Positions 30,035 to 39,016 of a stretch of 64,000 nt of DNA are shown here, one piece after another. The DNA is from Fluoribacter gormanii (GTDB lineage: Bacteria; Pseudomonadota; Gammaproteobacteria; Legionellales; Legionellaceae). Position numbers and translations under genes: made by a program. The notes beneath the pieces were generated by a model, which worked only from the letters and a program-made list of their open reading frames with translations, was not told the origin of the DNA and did no database searches. How positions within the stretch are numbered: position 1 is the first letter of the stretch; each line of letters starts with the position of its first letter. The stretch lies in the NCBI RefSeq assembly GCF_900156395.1, contig NZ_FTNL01000006.1, positions 96,016 through 160,015 on the forward strand, in the 5' to 3' direction.

Positions 30035-31435
30035 TTACTTAAGCCATGTGGCCAAAAGCGATACCATCGTTTCTCTTGCAGCTCTTAATGCGTCGGAATC
30101 AAGCGAGGAAGGGCTATGCAAGTCATCGCAATGGGCGGCTCCTTGAATCAGCTGATAGGTCAATTTGGGATTAATTGCATTTCCATTTTTTTCGGCTAAA
30201 GAAAGAGTAGACCAGGGATCGTTTTCTCCATTAGTAAAATAAATGTTTGAAGTTAGAATATCCATTAAAGGAGTGTATAAAGTGGTATTGAGTTCTGTGG
30301 TGTTGGCCGGTTGGGTTAAACCAAACAAACGTTGGCATACATGGTGATGGTAATCCAGATTAATTAATGAAGATCGGGTAGAAAGAGCGGCGTCAGGATG
30401 GGCATTTTGCCAATAGCCATACTCTTTGCATGATTGATAATACCACTGACGCATGCCTAAGCCATCTTTATAATCACTGGGGTTTTCGCTCATGGCGCCC
30501 TGCGCTGTCATTTCTACCGCACTGACATGCATGTCTTTATATAATTTTTTGGCAAACTCAGCATAACCTTGAAGTGGAGTTGGACTTGCAGATAAGCTGC
30601 TGCAAAAAGCATCGCGCATCCCGTATTGTACTGCCGCAGCGCCGGTATCTGCGATCAAGTATAAAAAATCAACAGGATCATCAATGGCAGATGCATCGAA
30701 TAAAGCTTTCATTTGGGCCCATTTGGCCGCATCGTTTAAACTGGCCTCCACTTCACCGACTGCCTCTCGCATTTGGTTGGCGCATTGCGAACCTGCGACT
30801 TGAGTCACATGGGCATCATACTCAATAAAGTCTTCTTTAGCCATTACTGGTGCAGATGAAGCTAAGGCACCGACCACTAAATAAGGAAATTTTAAACGAT
30901 AATAAGCTGATAAAGAGCCAGGGTAAGAGCCTCCAAATGCGACCCATTTCCCAGTCCAGTTTTTCTCATGAGTTATATGGCGTTGAAAGTAAGCCAAATC
31001 ATCTAAAGCGGCTTCTGTGGTTAAAAAACGTAAGTTTTTGGTAGATAATGAATTAAAAGGCAGGCTTTCACCATAGTATCGATGTTCTAGCGCAATCAGT
31101 TTGGCATGAAATTTTTGTGCATAATTTCTGATGGCACCATTTAGTGCGCGTTTAGTACAAGCAGCTTCACCGCAAATATAAAAGAACACAGGGGATTCAT
31201 CTGTTGGGCCATATGTTTCGTCTATATAGTAACGTTGAGAAAAAGTTCCCTTGGTCGGAGCATTATGATCAATCAGTTGCTTGAAATAGGCGAGCTGAAT
31301 GGATTTTTCAGCAACTAAAGGAATTCTTTCTGCTTGCTTTTGTTGCACGTAACGCTCCACAATTCCTGCCTGAGCTGCAGAAAACGAAGTGCAGAGACTA
31401 AGTAAAATTAGGGTACATTTTTTTGTAAACATCAT
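30035..31435 (-). CDS. Exported S28-family serine carboxypeptidase
   Basis: 466-aa peptidase of the prolyl-carboxypeptidase/DPP-II family (S28), rare in bacteria outside Legionella and a few others. The signal peptide is MMFTKKCTLILLSLCTSFSA. The catalytic Ser170 lies in FGGSYPGSL, with Asp in NGENDPWSTLS and His in GAAHCDDLHSP. HRYYGES upstream of the nucleophile is typical of the family. The start at 31435 is preferred since AAGGA lies eight bases before it; the frame extends 12 codons further. It is divergent from the M4 metalloprotease, and the two may be secreted together. Confidence 0.9.
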   Translation of the reverse strand: MMFTKKCTLILLSLCTSFSAAQAGIVERYVQQKQAERIPLVAEKSIQLAYFKQLIDHNAPTKGTFSQRYYIDETYGPTDESPVFFYICGEAACTKRALNGAIRNYAQKFHAKLIALEHRYYGESLPFNSLSTKNLRFLTTEAALDDLAYFQRHITHEKNWTGKWVAFGGSYPGSLSAYYRLKFPYLVVGALASSAPVMAKEDFIEYDAHVTQVAGSQCANQMREAVGEVEASLNDAAKWAQMKALFDASAIDDPVDFLYLIADTGAAAVQYGMRDAFCSSLSASPTPLQGYAEFAKKLYKDMHVSAVEMTAQGAMSENPSDYKDGLGMRQWYYQSCKEYGYWQNAHPDAALSTRSSLINLDYHHHVCQRLFGLTQPANTTELNTTLYTPLMDILTSNIYFTNGENDPWSTLSLAEKNGNAINPKLTYQLIQGAAHCDDLHSPSSLDSDALRAARETMVSLLATWLK

Positions 31436-31698
31436 ATGCATTATCCTTAATGAGATATAAATTCCGTTCATTTAGGTGAACTTAAAGTGGCTATTTAATT
31501 GCCTTAGATGATTTTAATGCCCACCATATACAGAGGCTGTATTTTTTGCAAGAGGAATAGAGATGATTTTGTTCCCTAAAAATGAACGAGTTATTTTGCT
31601 AAGTCCGTTTAATATTAAATAATATTTGAACAATTTACTTGGATATTGTCTATTTTCATGCCATCATGATGGCATTGTGAATGTTTTGAGTGATTTTT

Positions 31699-33348
31699 AT
31701 GTTAAAAAAAATTCTTAGCTTTACTTTGGCTTTTATTACTTATGATGCTTTTGCAGTAACCGAGTTGGATTTGTATCAAGCTCCATTAAGTAGTCTGAAC
31801 CAATTTTCAATGAAGCAACAAGCAAAAATAAGTGCACGCACAGCAGCCCCTACCGCAGAAAAAAATACATTGCAACAAGTAAGTCAAACTCAGGAGCACT
31901 CAAAAACAATCATGCGGTATCAACAAATATATCGAGGAATCCCGGTTGTTGGTGCACAAGTTATGATTACTAAAGAGGACTCACAAGTAAATGGACATTT
32001 ACTTAACGACATTCAGCTGAATACACAACCTACGCTGACAACGAAACAAGCTATTGATTTGGCTAAAAAATCCTGGTTCAGCTTTAATTCTCAAGCACCT
32101 ATTTATGATGAGTTGAGTGAGTTGCAAATTAGAGCAAGCCAAAATAATGAATTGAAACTGGTTTATCAGGTTTCATTTAAAACAACTCAAACTGATAACA
32201 AACCCGCGTGGCCATTTTTTATTATCGATGCACAAAGTGGCGAAATCACCAAACAGTGGAATAACATAAAAAATTTCATGGATATTGGCCCAGGTGGTAA
32301 TGAAAAAGTGCATGAATATTGGTATGGACGAGATGGATTGCCTTACCTGGAAGTAACCCAAAATGGCAGTCAATGCGTGATGAATACTGCTAAAGTAAAG
32401 TTGGTAAATCTGGCATCTGCCTGGGACTGGAATGATCTTTTGAGCACTCCATTTCAATATCCTTGTAGCAAAAATACAGAAGAAAATATTAATGGAGCTT
32501 TTTCGCCAACCAACGATGCCTATTATTTTGGCCAGACTATAGTAGATATGTATAAAGAATGGTATGGCGTTAATGCGCTGCAAGATACCAATGGAGCACC
32601 AATGCAGCTGGTCATGCGTGTCCATTTTGGACAACATTATGACAATGCGTTTTGGGATGGACAATTCATGTCTTTTGGCGATGGCGAAGACTTTTATCCT
32701 TTAGTGTCTCTTGATGTTGCGGGTCATGAAGTAACGCATGGCTTTACTGAGCAACATTCAGGTCTTGAGTACCATGATCAGTCAGGTGCTCTTAACGAAT
32801 CGTTGTCTGATATGGCGGGACAAGCAGCGCGAGCTTATCTGTTGGAACAGTACCCCAAACTTTATAATAAACTTTATCTGGATCCGAATATCGTAACCTG
32901 GGGTATTGGTGAGACCATTGTTCGCGATTCATTTGGTAAAGCTTTGCGCTTTATGGATTTTCCTTCCTCTGATGGCAGTTCGGCTGATTGTTTGGATAAA
33001 AGTTTAGCTCAAAGCCAGGGAGCCTATTGCGCAATCAGTTATCCTGAATTAGTTGCCTATGCAAAATCACATATATCTAATCCACAAGAAAGACAAAGCT
33101 TTATTGTTCATACGGCAAGTGGTGTGTTTAATAAGGCATTTTATTTATTGGCTAAGAATATAGGTATTAAACAGGCATATCAGACGATGATAATTGCCAA
33201 CAGTAAATACTGGACTCCTACGACGAACTTTATTCAAGGTGCGTGCGGTGTGCTGTATGCTGCAAAAGATTTGCGCATTGACTCACAAATGGTTAAATCA
33301 GTGTTTGGCCAAGTAGGTGTGAGTACCACCAGTTGTATGGCCAATTAA
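31699..33348 (+). CDS. Secreted M4-family zinc metalloprotease (thermolysin-like)
   Basis: 549-aa preproprotease. It has a signal peptide (LKKILSFTLAFITYDAFA), an FTP/PepSY propeptide (RYQQIYRGIPVVGAQVMIT), then the catalytic domain. The zinc site is HEVTH (His343, Glu344, His347) with Glu367 in GALNESLSD. The family is that of Legionella ProA/Msp and Pseudomonas elastase. The ATG at 31699 is used; an in-frame GTG nine bases earlier is also possible. Type II secretion is expected for this family but not shown here. Cysteine pairs in the mature region suggest disulfides. Confidence 0.92.
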   Translation: MLKKILSFTLAFITYDAFAVTELDLYQAPLSSLNQFSMKQQAKISARTAAPTAEKNTLQQVSQTQEHSKTIMRYQQIYRGIPVVGAQVMITKEDSQVNGHLLNDIQLNTQPTLTTKQAIDLAKKSWFSFNSQAPIYDELSELQIRASQNNELKLVYQVSFKTTQTDNKPAWPFFIIDAQSGEITKQWNNIKNFMDIGPGGNEKVHEYWYGRDGLPYLEVTQNGSQCVMNTAKVKLVNLASAWDWNDLLSTPFQYPCSKNTEENINGAFSPTNDAYYFGQTIVDMYKEWYGVNALQDTNGAPMQLVMRVHFGQHYDNAFWDGQFMSFGDGEDFYPLVSLDVAGHEVTHGFTEQHSGLEYHDQSGALNESLSDMAGQAARAYLLEQYPKLYNKLYLDPNIVTWGIGETIVRDSFGKALRFMDFPSSDGSSADCLDKSLAQSQGAYCAISYPELVAYAKSHISNPQERQSFIVHTASGVFNKAFYLLAKNIGIKQAYQTMIIANSKYWTPTTNFIQGACGVLYAAKDLRIDSQMVKSVFGQVGVSTTSCMAN

Positions 33349-33589
33349 ATCCTTATTTTTCCCCCGCCTCGGACGAGAGTTTGCTTGCTCGGGGTGGGCG
33401 AAGTGCTTCACCTGGGTTTATGCAGCTTAAGAACCGATCAACTGCTCAAATAAATCGAGCAAATGTGTTCCATTTCTGTCCTTGGGTAATTCATAAAGCA
33501 TTTTTTTTGCTCTACATGTTGTTTCCCGATCAACATAATTAGTATATAATTATCAAGTTTTTAACTTTAACTTTAAGTTTAATATTTTA

Positions 33590-34507
33590 ATGGTCATCTT
33601 TTTTATTACTTTAAGCATCTTGATATTAAGCCTGCTTTGTGTTGCTGTGATGGTGTTTAAGCTCTCTCGTCAGCCAGCCGAACCTTTATCTTTGATGCAA
33701 TATTTGAAATTAAGCATAAGCGGTGTAATTGCTTTTATTGCCGATACGTTAGGCGTTGGTAGTTTTGCTGTTAATGTGGCTTTGGCAAAATTGACGGGCA
33801 CTTTCCGTGATGATGAAATGCCGGCAGTAAATAATGGCGCACAAGTTATTCCAGGAGCGATCGAATCTTTATTTTTTATGAGTTTTATTGATGTTGATTT
33901 GACTACTCTGCTCACTTTAGTCATGGGTACTTGTGTCGGTGGTTTACTCGGTGGTTTTGTTGTAAGTCACTTAAGTAAGCAAGCGATTCGTCTGGCGATG
34001 GTTTGTTGTTTTGCCCTGATTATCATGCTGTTAGTTTCTCATCAATTCCGCCTGTTGCCTGTTGGTGGCGAATTAACTGAATTGAATTCATGGAAATTAG
34101 TTATCGGCTTTTTAGCAATGGTGGTTTGTGGTGCTTTAACTTCAGTGGGAATCGGTTTATTTGTTATGGTCCAAGGTGTCCTGTTTTTAATGAATATTTC
34201 GCCTGTAGTCGCGTTCCCAATTATGACTACCGCGGGAGCTATGCAGCAGCCATTAACTACTTTGGTATTCTTAAAACACGATAAAATCCCGCTAAAGAAA
34301 ACCATGATTCTAAGCCTTTCAGGTTGCCTAGGTGTCCTTATTACTATCCCCATTTTTATGCAATTAACTATTACCTGGTTGCATTTACTCTTATTATTCA
34401 TTCTTATTTATAATTTCTTTGCCGTAGGGCGCTCGTATTTACGTTCCAGACCCAGCAAAAATTATGAACAAACTCCAACGCCTGCTTCCCTTGTAATAGC
34501 AGAATAA
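33590..34507 (+). CDS. TSUP (TauE/SafE-like) membrane permease
   Basis: 305-aa polytopic protein with about eight hydrophobic helices in two related halves. The repeated glycine-rich motif FIADTLGVGSFAVN near residue 50 and GALTSVGIGLFVMV near 185 is typical of the TauE/SafE sulfite/sulfonate exporter family. The substrate cannot be told. There is no clear ribosome-binding site; a TATAAT at 33545-33550 may be its -10 element. The 241-base gap upstream contains a GC-rich hairpin-like segment at about 33361-33400. Confidence 0.8.
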   Translation: MVIFFITLSILILSLLCVAVMVFKLSRQPAEPLSLMQYLKLSISGVIAFIADTLGVGSFAVNVALAKLTGTFRDDEMPAVNNGAQVIPGAIESLFFMSFIDVDLTTLLTLVMGTCVGGLLGGFVVSHLSKQAIRLAMVCCFALIIMLLVSHQFRLLPVGGELTELNSWKLVIGFLAMVVCGALTSVGIGLFVMVQGVLFLMNISPVVAFPIMTTAGAMQQPLTTLVFLKHDKIPLKKTMILSLSGCLGVLITIPIFMQLTITWLHLLLLFILIYNFFAVGRSYLRSRPSKNYEQTPTPASLVIAE

Positions 34508-34588
34508 TAGCTAATAGTTCACGCGCTCATTTTGTGAGCGTGTGAAGTATAGTATGATTAGCTAATTTTAAAATAAACAGTATACGCT

Positions 34589-35068
34589 ATGGATGAACCA
34601 GTCAGTAAATCGCAGAAAAAACGAGATGCCGATTTTTTGCAGAAAATGGGTGTAAAATTAATCGACTTGAGTTTATCCAAACTTGAGTTGCTTCCACTTC
34701 CCGAAAATCTATACAAAGCAATTATCGATGCAAAATCAATTAGAAGTCATGGGGCCAAAAGAAGACAAGCCCAATTAATCGGAAAATTAATGCGCGCAGC
34801 GGAGCATGAAGAAATTTTGGCAGCATATGAGCGTTTGCTTGAAGAAGACAGCGCTGTAACTGCCTCATTTCATGAGATTGAACTTTGGCGCGATCGCTTG
34901 ATCAATGAAGGTAAAGAAGCATTAACTGCGTTTATTGAAGCCTATCATCCAGAAGATGTTCAGCATTTAAGACAATTAATTAAAAAAGCAGTTGATGATC
35001 AACAGAAAGAAAAAAATACAGGCGCTGCCAAAGCATTATTCCGCTATTTGAGGTCGACCATAGAATGA
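34589..35068 (+). CDS. yjgA: Ribosome-associated protein YjgA/DarP (DUF615)
   Basis: 159-aa basic helical protein of the YjgA family, which binds immature 50S subunits. The family motif SKSQKKRDADFLQKMG is at the N-terminus, and SHGAKRRQAQLIGKLMR lies in the middle. Its last bases overlap the rlmL start (ATGA), linking it with another 50S-maturation factor. Confidence 0.93.
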   Translation: MDEPVSKSQKKRDADFLQKMGVKLIDLSLSKLELLPLPENLYKAIIDAKSIRSHGAKRRQAQLIGKLMRAAEHEEILAAYERLLEEDSAVTASFHEIELWRDRLINEGKEALTAFIEAYHPEDVQHLRQLIKKAVDDQQKEKNTGAAKALFRYLRSTIE

Positions 35069-37188
35069 ACTATTCTTTATTCATAAGCTGTCCACGTGGA
35101 CTTGAATATTTACTGGAAGAAGAAGTAAAGTCCTTGGGCCTAGTGGTTACGCGCGTCAGTCCACAAGGAGTTTACGGAGAGGCCAACATATTGACGGTAT
35201 ATAAATTATGCCTCTGGTCAAGAATAGCTAATCGTGTGCAATTAATTCTTTTTAGTGGGTATGCAGGCAATGAGCAGTCATTGCATCAACTATGCACCCA
35301 ATTTCATTGGCAAACCGTTTTTTCTCATGATAAAACCATTGCGATAGAATTCCATGGAGCATCTGAACACATTCGCAATACAATGTTTGGTGCGCAGGTA
35401 GTTAAAGATGGAATCGTAGATCATTTCCGTAGATTAGATCGCACGCGTCCTACAGTCGATAAAGAAAAACCGCAAATTCTGATTCATGCCTATTTAAAAA
35501 ATGATGTGGTCACTGTGAGCTTTGATCTCACTGGATATAGCTTGCATCAAAGAGGATATCGTCAAAAGGCAGGTGCAGCCCCTATAAAAGAAAATGTGGC
35601 CGCTGCGTTACTTATGCGCGCCAAATGGCCAGAATTAGCGGCTAAAGGTTATGCGTTGCATGACCCTTTTTGTGGAGCCGGTACTCTGGTTATTGAGGCT
35701 GCAATGATGGCCGCGCATATTGCTCCTGGGTTATTGCGTCAGGATCAGTCCTTGCAATATTGGGCCCAACATCAATCTTCATTATGGGAAAAATTGCGGG
35801 TAGACGCTTTGCAACACGTTAAATCGCTGCCTCTAACTTTATTAGGAACTGATGCAGATCACAAAATAATTGCTATAGCCCGTGCAAATGCTGAGCGCGC
35901 GGGTGTCGCTCCATTGGTTCATTTTAAACCCCAAGCTTTGAATGAGGTTAAAGCTCCCGCAACAAGAGGATTAGTCATATGCAATCCCCCTTATGGGGAG
36001 CGCCTCAGTGATGTGACGCATTTAGTTCCTCTCTATCAGCAGCTAGGCAAGATTTTGCATGCGCAATATCAAGGTTGGCAGGCAGCTGTTTTGACCTCTA
36101 ACCCTGTTTTAGGTAAAGCCCTGGGATTGCGTGCAAGCAAACAATACACGATATACAACGGTGCACTGGAGTGTAAGCTATATTGCCTGGACATTCATGC
36201 GACTAATGAGCTTAAAGGGAGCATGAGCAATAACCTATCTGAAAGCGCACAGATGTTTTTTAATCGACTGGAAAAAAATTACCGCCATTTACAAAAATGG
36301 GCCAAGAACAACCATATCTCTTGTTATCGAGTGTATGATGCGGATTTGCCTGAATATGCATATGCCATTGATATTTATAACGATTATGTAGTCCTCCAGG
36401 AGTATGCTGCTCCCTCGAGTATTCCTACCCATAAAGCTGAAAAGCGAAGTTTAGAAGTGATGCAGGTTACCCCCAGAGTATTAGGATTGGAACCCGATAA
36501 ATTGGTAGTAAAACAACGCAAACAACAAAAAGGCAGCGAGCAATACCAAAAGCTGGGGCAAAGTCGAAAAACTATGATTGTCACAGAAGGTCCTGCTAAG
36601 TTAAAAGTGAATTTATATGATTATCTGGACACAGGTTTATTTCTCGATCATCGCTTAATGCGTTTAAGTTTCGGTAAATTAAAGCCAGGAACACGATTTC
36701 TCAACTGTTTTTGTTATACTGCCAGCGCCAGCGTTCATGCGGCTTTAGCCGGAGCTCTGACCACCAATGTTGATTTGTCCAATACTTATTTGCATTGGGC
36801 TGAAGAAAATTTCAAATTAAATCATCTTGATTTATCAAAGCACCAGTTTGTGCAGGATGATTGCCGAGAATGGATGAGAGTTGCTCGCGATCGATTTGAT
36901 GTTATTTTTTTAGATCCGCCCAGTTTTTCCAACTCCAAGCGGATGACAGACACTTTGGATATTCAACGGGATCATGTTTCTTTAGTAAATTCTGCTATGC
37001 GTTTGCTTAATCCCAATGGCGTTTTATATTTTTCTACCAATTTACGCCAATTTAAATTGGACGCTCAAATTAAAGAAAAATATTCAGTACACGACATTAG
37101 TGCGCAGACTATAGATCAAGATTTTAAACGAAATCAAAAAATTCATCATTGCTTTAAAATAATGATGCCTCAATTTGCCAGCACTTAA
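35065..37188 (+). CDS. rlmL: Bifunctional 23S rRNA methyltransferase RlmKL (G2069 m7G / G2445 m2G)
   Basis: 707-aa fusion enzyme. It has a THUMP domain at about 50-160, the RlmL methyltransferase with HDPFCGAGTLVIEAAM and ICNPPYGERL, and then the C-terminal RlmK methyltransferase with FLNCFCYTASASVHAALAG and FLDPPSFSNSKRM. Length and order agree with the E. coli enzyme. It is translationally coupled to yjgA by a 4-base overlap. Confidence 0.96.
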   Translation: MNYSLFISCPRGLEYLLEEEVKSLGLVVTRVSPQGVYGEANILTVYKLCLWSRIANRVQLILFSGYAGNEQSLHQLCTQFHWQTVFSHDKTIAIEFHGASEHIRNTMFGAQVVKDGIVDHFRRLDRTRPTVDKEKPQILIHAYLKNDVVTVSFDLTGYSLHQRGYRQKAGAAPIKENVAAALLMRAKWPELAAKGYALHDPFCGAGTLVIEAAMMAAHIAPGLLRQDQSLQYWAQHQSSLWEKLRVDALQHVKSLPLTLLGTDADHKIIAIARANAERAGVAPLVHFKPQALNEVKAPATRGLVICNPPYGERLSDVTHLVPLYQQLGKILHAQYQGWQAAVLTSNPVLGKALGLRASKQYTIYNGALECKLYCLDIHATNELKGSMSNNLSESAQMFFNRLEKNYRHLQKWAKNNHISCYRVYDADLPEYAYAIDIYNDYVVLQEYAAPSSIPTHKAEKRSLEVMQVTPRVLGLEPDKLVVKQRKQQKGSEQYQKLGQSRKTMIVTEGPAKLKVNLYDYLDTGLFLDHRLMRLSFGKLKPGTRFLNCFCYTASASVHAALAGALTTNVDLSNTYLHWAEENFKLNHLDLSKHQFVQDDCREWMRVARDRFDVIFLDPPSFSNSKRMTDTLDIQRDHVSLVNSAMRLLNPNGVLYFSTNLRQFKLDAQIKEKYSVHDISAQTIDQDFKRNQKIHHCFKIMMPQFAST

Positions 37189-37216
37189 GCAAGGGGGTTG
37201 TGTACAGGGAGTACGA

Positions 37217-37588
37217 ATGAGAAAGTCAACAGACAGGAAAAAAAGATTATTAACCCCGGCTAATGTTTACCAACATATGGTACGTAATGCTTTTTTTGGG
37301 TTTTTAATGACAGCACTGGCCCTTTTTATAGGGATGTTGGGATATCATCATTTGGAGAAGATGTCCTGGGTTGATTCATTCATGAATGCTTCCATGATTC
37401 TTTCCGGGATGGGGCCTGCGTCCAATTTGATAACGATTCCTGGAAAAGTCTTTGCAGGATGCTATGCATTGTTTAGTGGCTTGGCGTTTATTGCAATTAT
37501 GGTGATCATTCTTTCCCCCCTGATTCATCAGTTTTTTCGTAAAATTCATTTAGAAAGCAAAACGATCTATTCTGATGATCAGGAATAA
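37217..37588 (+). CDS. Small two-helix membrane protein resembling a potassium-channel pore with a degenerate filter
   Basis: 123-aa protein with the ATG at 37217 chosen because GGGAG lies five bases upstream. It has one hydrophobic helix (FFGFLMTALALFIGMLG) at about 27-43. A short re-entrant-like stretch with SFMNASMILSGMGPAS follows, then IPGKVFAGCYALFSGLAFIA and a second helix. This is the layout of a 2-TM ion-channel pore. However, the selectivity-filter position reads SGMGP, not TVGYGD, so potassium selectivity is doubtful. Confidence 0.7.
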   Translation: MRKSTDRKKRLLTPANVYQHMVRNAFFGFLMTALALFIGMLGYHHLEKMSWVDSFMNASMILSGMGPASNLITIPGKVFAGCYALFSGLAFIAIMVIILSPLIHQFFRKIHLESKTIYSDDQE

Positions 37589-37602
37589 AATGAGCAAACG
37601 AA

Positions 37603-38109
37603 TTAGAGGGTGTTTTTTTCTACACCGTAGATTTGATCTTTTAAAGACTGCATGAATCCAGCCATGAAAAAGAGCTCTGCCACCAGGAATAACGGTGCGA
37701 TTAGCGCTTGACTCACATTATCCATAAATGCTGGTTTTTTGCCTTCGAGATAATGACCATAAAATTGTAACCCCCAGCCTACAATAAAAAAGAAGACAAA
37801 CGACCAGACGCTTAATGTTGTTGGACCATCTTGGCTAAACCAGTTTGCAATCAATAACAGGATAAGCATAATTGGAGTAAGTGCCAAAGCTAATTGCCAG
37901 TGTAGGCGGAAGTAATAAATTAAGGCAATTAATGTAGCTAAGCAGGCAAGATTTGTTGCAAAAACACCTGGCACAATAATTTTTACAAAACCTAACAAAA
38001 TCATTACTGATAAAATAATTATCGGAACCCCCGCCATATGCGTATAACGTGTTTTGATGTTTTGATGATACTCGGCATAAAACTGTGCTTGTTCAATAAA
38101 AGAGTTCAT
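37603..38109 (-). CDS. Mpo1-like (DUF962) membrane protein
   Basis: 168-aa multi-pass protein of the DUF962/Mpo1 family; the yeast member is an Fe-dependent dioxygenase that alpha-oxidises 2-hydroxy fatty acids. The family histidines are visible in AEYHQNIKTRYTHMAGVP and in LQFYGHYLEGKKPAF. The ATG at 38109 (MNSFIEQAQFYAEYHQ) is used in preference to a frame 23 codons longer that begins with atypical sequence. It is convergent with the channel-like gene. Confidence 0.85.
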   Translation of the reverse strand: MNSFIEQAQFYAEYHQNIKTRYTHMAGVPIIILSVMILLGFVKIIVPGVFATNLACLATLIALIYYFRLHWQLALALTPIMLILLLIANWFSQDGPTTLSVWSFVFFFIVGWGLQFYGHYLEGKKPAFMDNVSQALIAPLFLVAELFFMAGFMQSLKDQIYGVEKNTL

Positions 38110-38192
38110 TTTAAAAATATTCAAATTGAGTTTTCTAAAACATAGCACATTCTCTGAAAAAAAGCAGTTTTGCTTCACCCAGGTATATTTAC

Positions 38193-38888
38193 CTACTTAT
38201 CAAAAGTGTATGCTCCCACAAGATAAAGAACATTTCCATTGGTTGAGGAACCAGGAATGTAAGCGGCTTTTATGGAAAGTTTTTTATAAAATACGCCTGC
38301 CCATGGAACGGCTCCTGGGAACGGAATGTTGTGCATGATATCAGGGCGTGATGTAACTAAGACAGAAACACCCAATCCTGCTTTAAAATGTTGCGTTAAT
38401 TTTGCAACTTTCAAATAGGCATACCCCACCGTTGGTTCAACATTACGATGGGAGTCAAGGAAGGCAATAGCATAAAGACCATGCCAATTTCCCTTTTCAT
38501 CAAAAAAACCTTTGCCAAATCCACCGCCCCATGCGAGTTCGTTGTATTTTTTTTCGCGGAGTAGCTCAGCCGGATAAGTAAAGCGGTTATGCCATGCATA
38601 ACCTGAGAAATAAAGCTCTTTGTTGCCTTCAGTCCATGTTTGATGTAAGCGATAACAAAGAGGCTTAAATATAGGAAGCCAATATTTACATCCTTTGGGC
38701 TCTTCGGTTTTAAACGCAGCGATGTCTTGCTTCTTTTCATCATTCTGTGTTGGTGCATTGGCACCAGATGTGTTAGTTATTTTGGATGAAGGGGTAGATG
38801 AAATTGCAGAGGATCTGTTACTGTAAGTATTCAAAGAAAACAATATTAATAGACCAATAATGATCATTCGTAAGGTTGTTTTTTTCAT
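38193..38888 (-). CDS. pagP: Lipid A palmitoyltransferase PagP (Legionella Rcp homologue)
   Basis: 231-aa outer-membrane acyltransferase that adds palmitate to lipid A. After a signal/anchor ([17 protein letters not shown]) and a low-complexity Ser/Thr linker comes the PagP barrel: [15 protein letters not shown] with the catalytic His, [14 protein letters not shown], and [20 protein letters not shown] with the conserved Asp-Ser. The linker makes it longer than the enterobacterial protein. In Legionella the homologue (Rcp) contributes to cationic-peptide resistance. Confidence 0.93.
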   Translation of the reverse strand: MKKTTLRMIIIGLLILFSLNTYSNRSSAISSTPSSKITNTSGANAPTQNDEKKQDIAAFKTEEPKGCKYWLPIFKPLCYRLHQTWTEGNKELYFSGYAWHNRFTYPAELLREKKYNELAWGGGFGKGFFDEKGNWHGLYAIAFLDSHRNVEPTVGYAYLKVAKLTQHFKAGLGVSVLVTSRPDIMHNIPFPGAVPWAGVFYKKLSIKAAYIPGSSTNGNVLYLVGAYTFDK

Positions 38889-39016
38889 TTAACTTTAAAC
38901 CTATGGGGGATCCAAACTACAATTTAATTTTATGATCTAGCGTTCATATCATTAATTTGGCAGCTTTTTTGCTTATAAATAAATAGAACTGTGACGTTTC
39001 AAATCGTGAGCATACC

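Noticed and set aside
32173..32664. 163-codon minus-strand frame within the M4 protease gene
   Set aside because: Antisense shadow of a clear protease reading frame.
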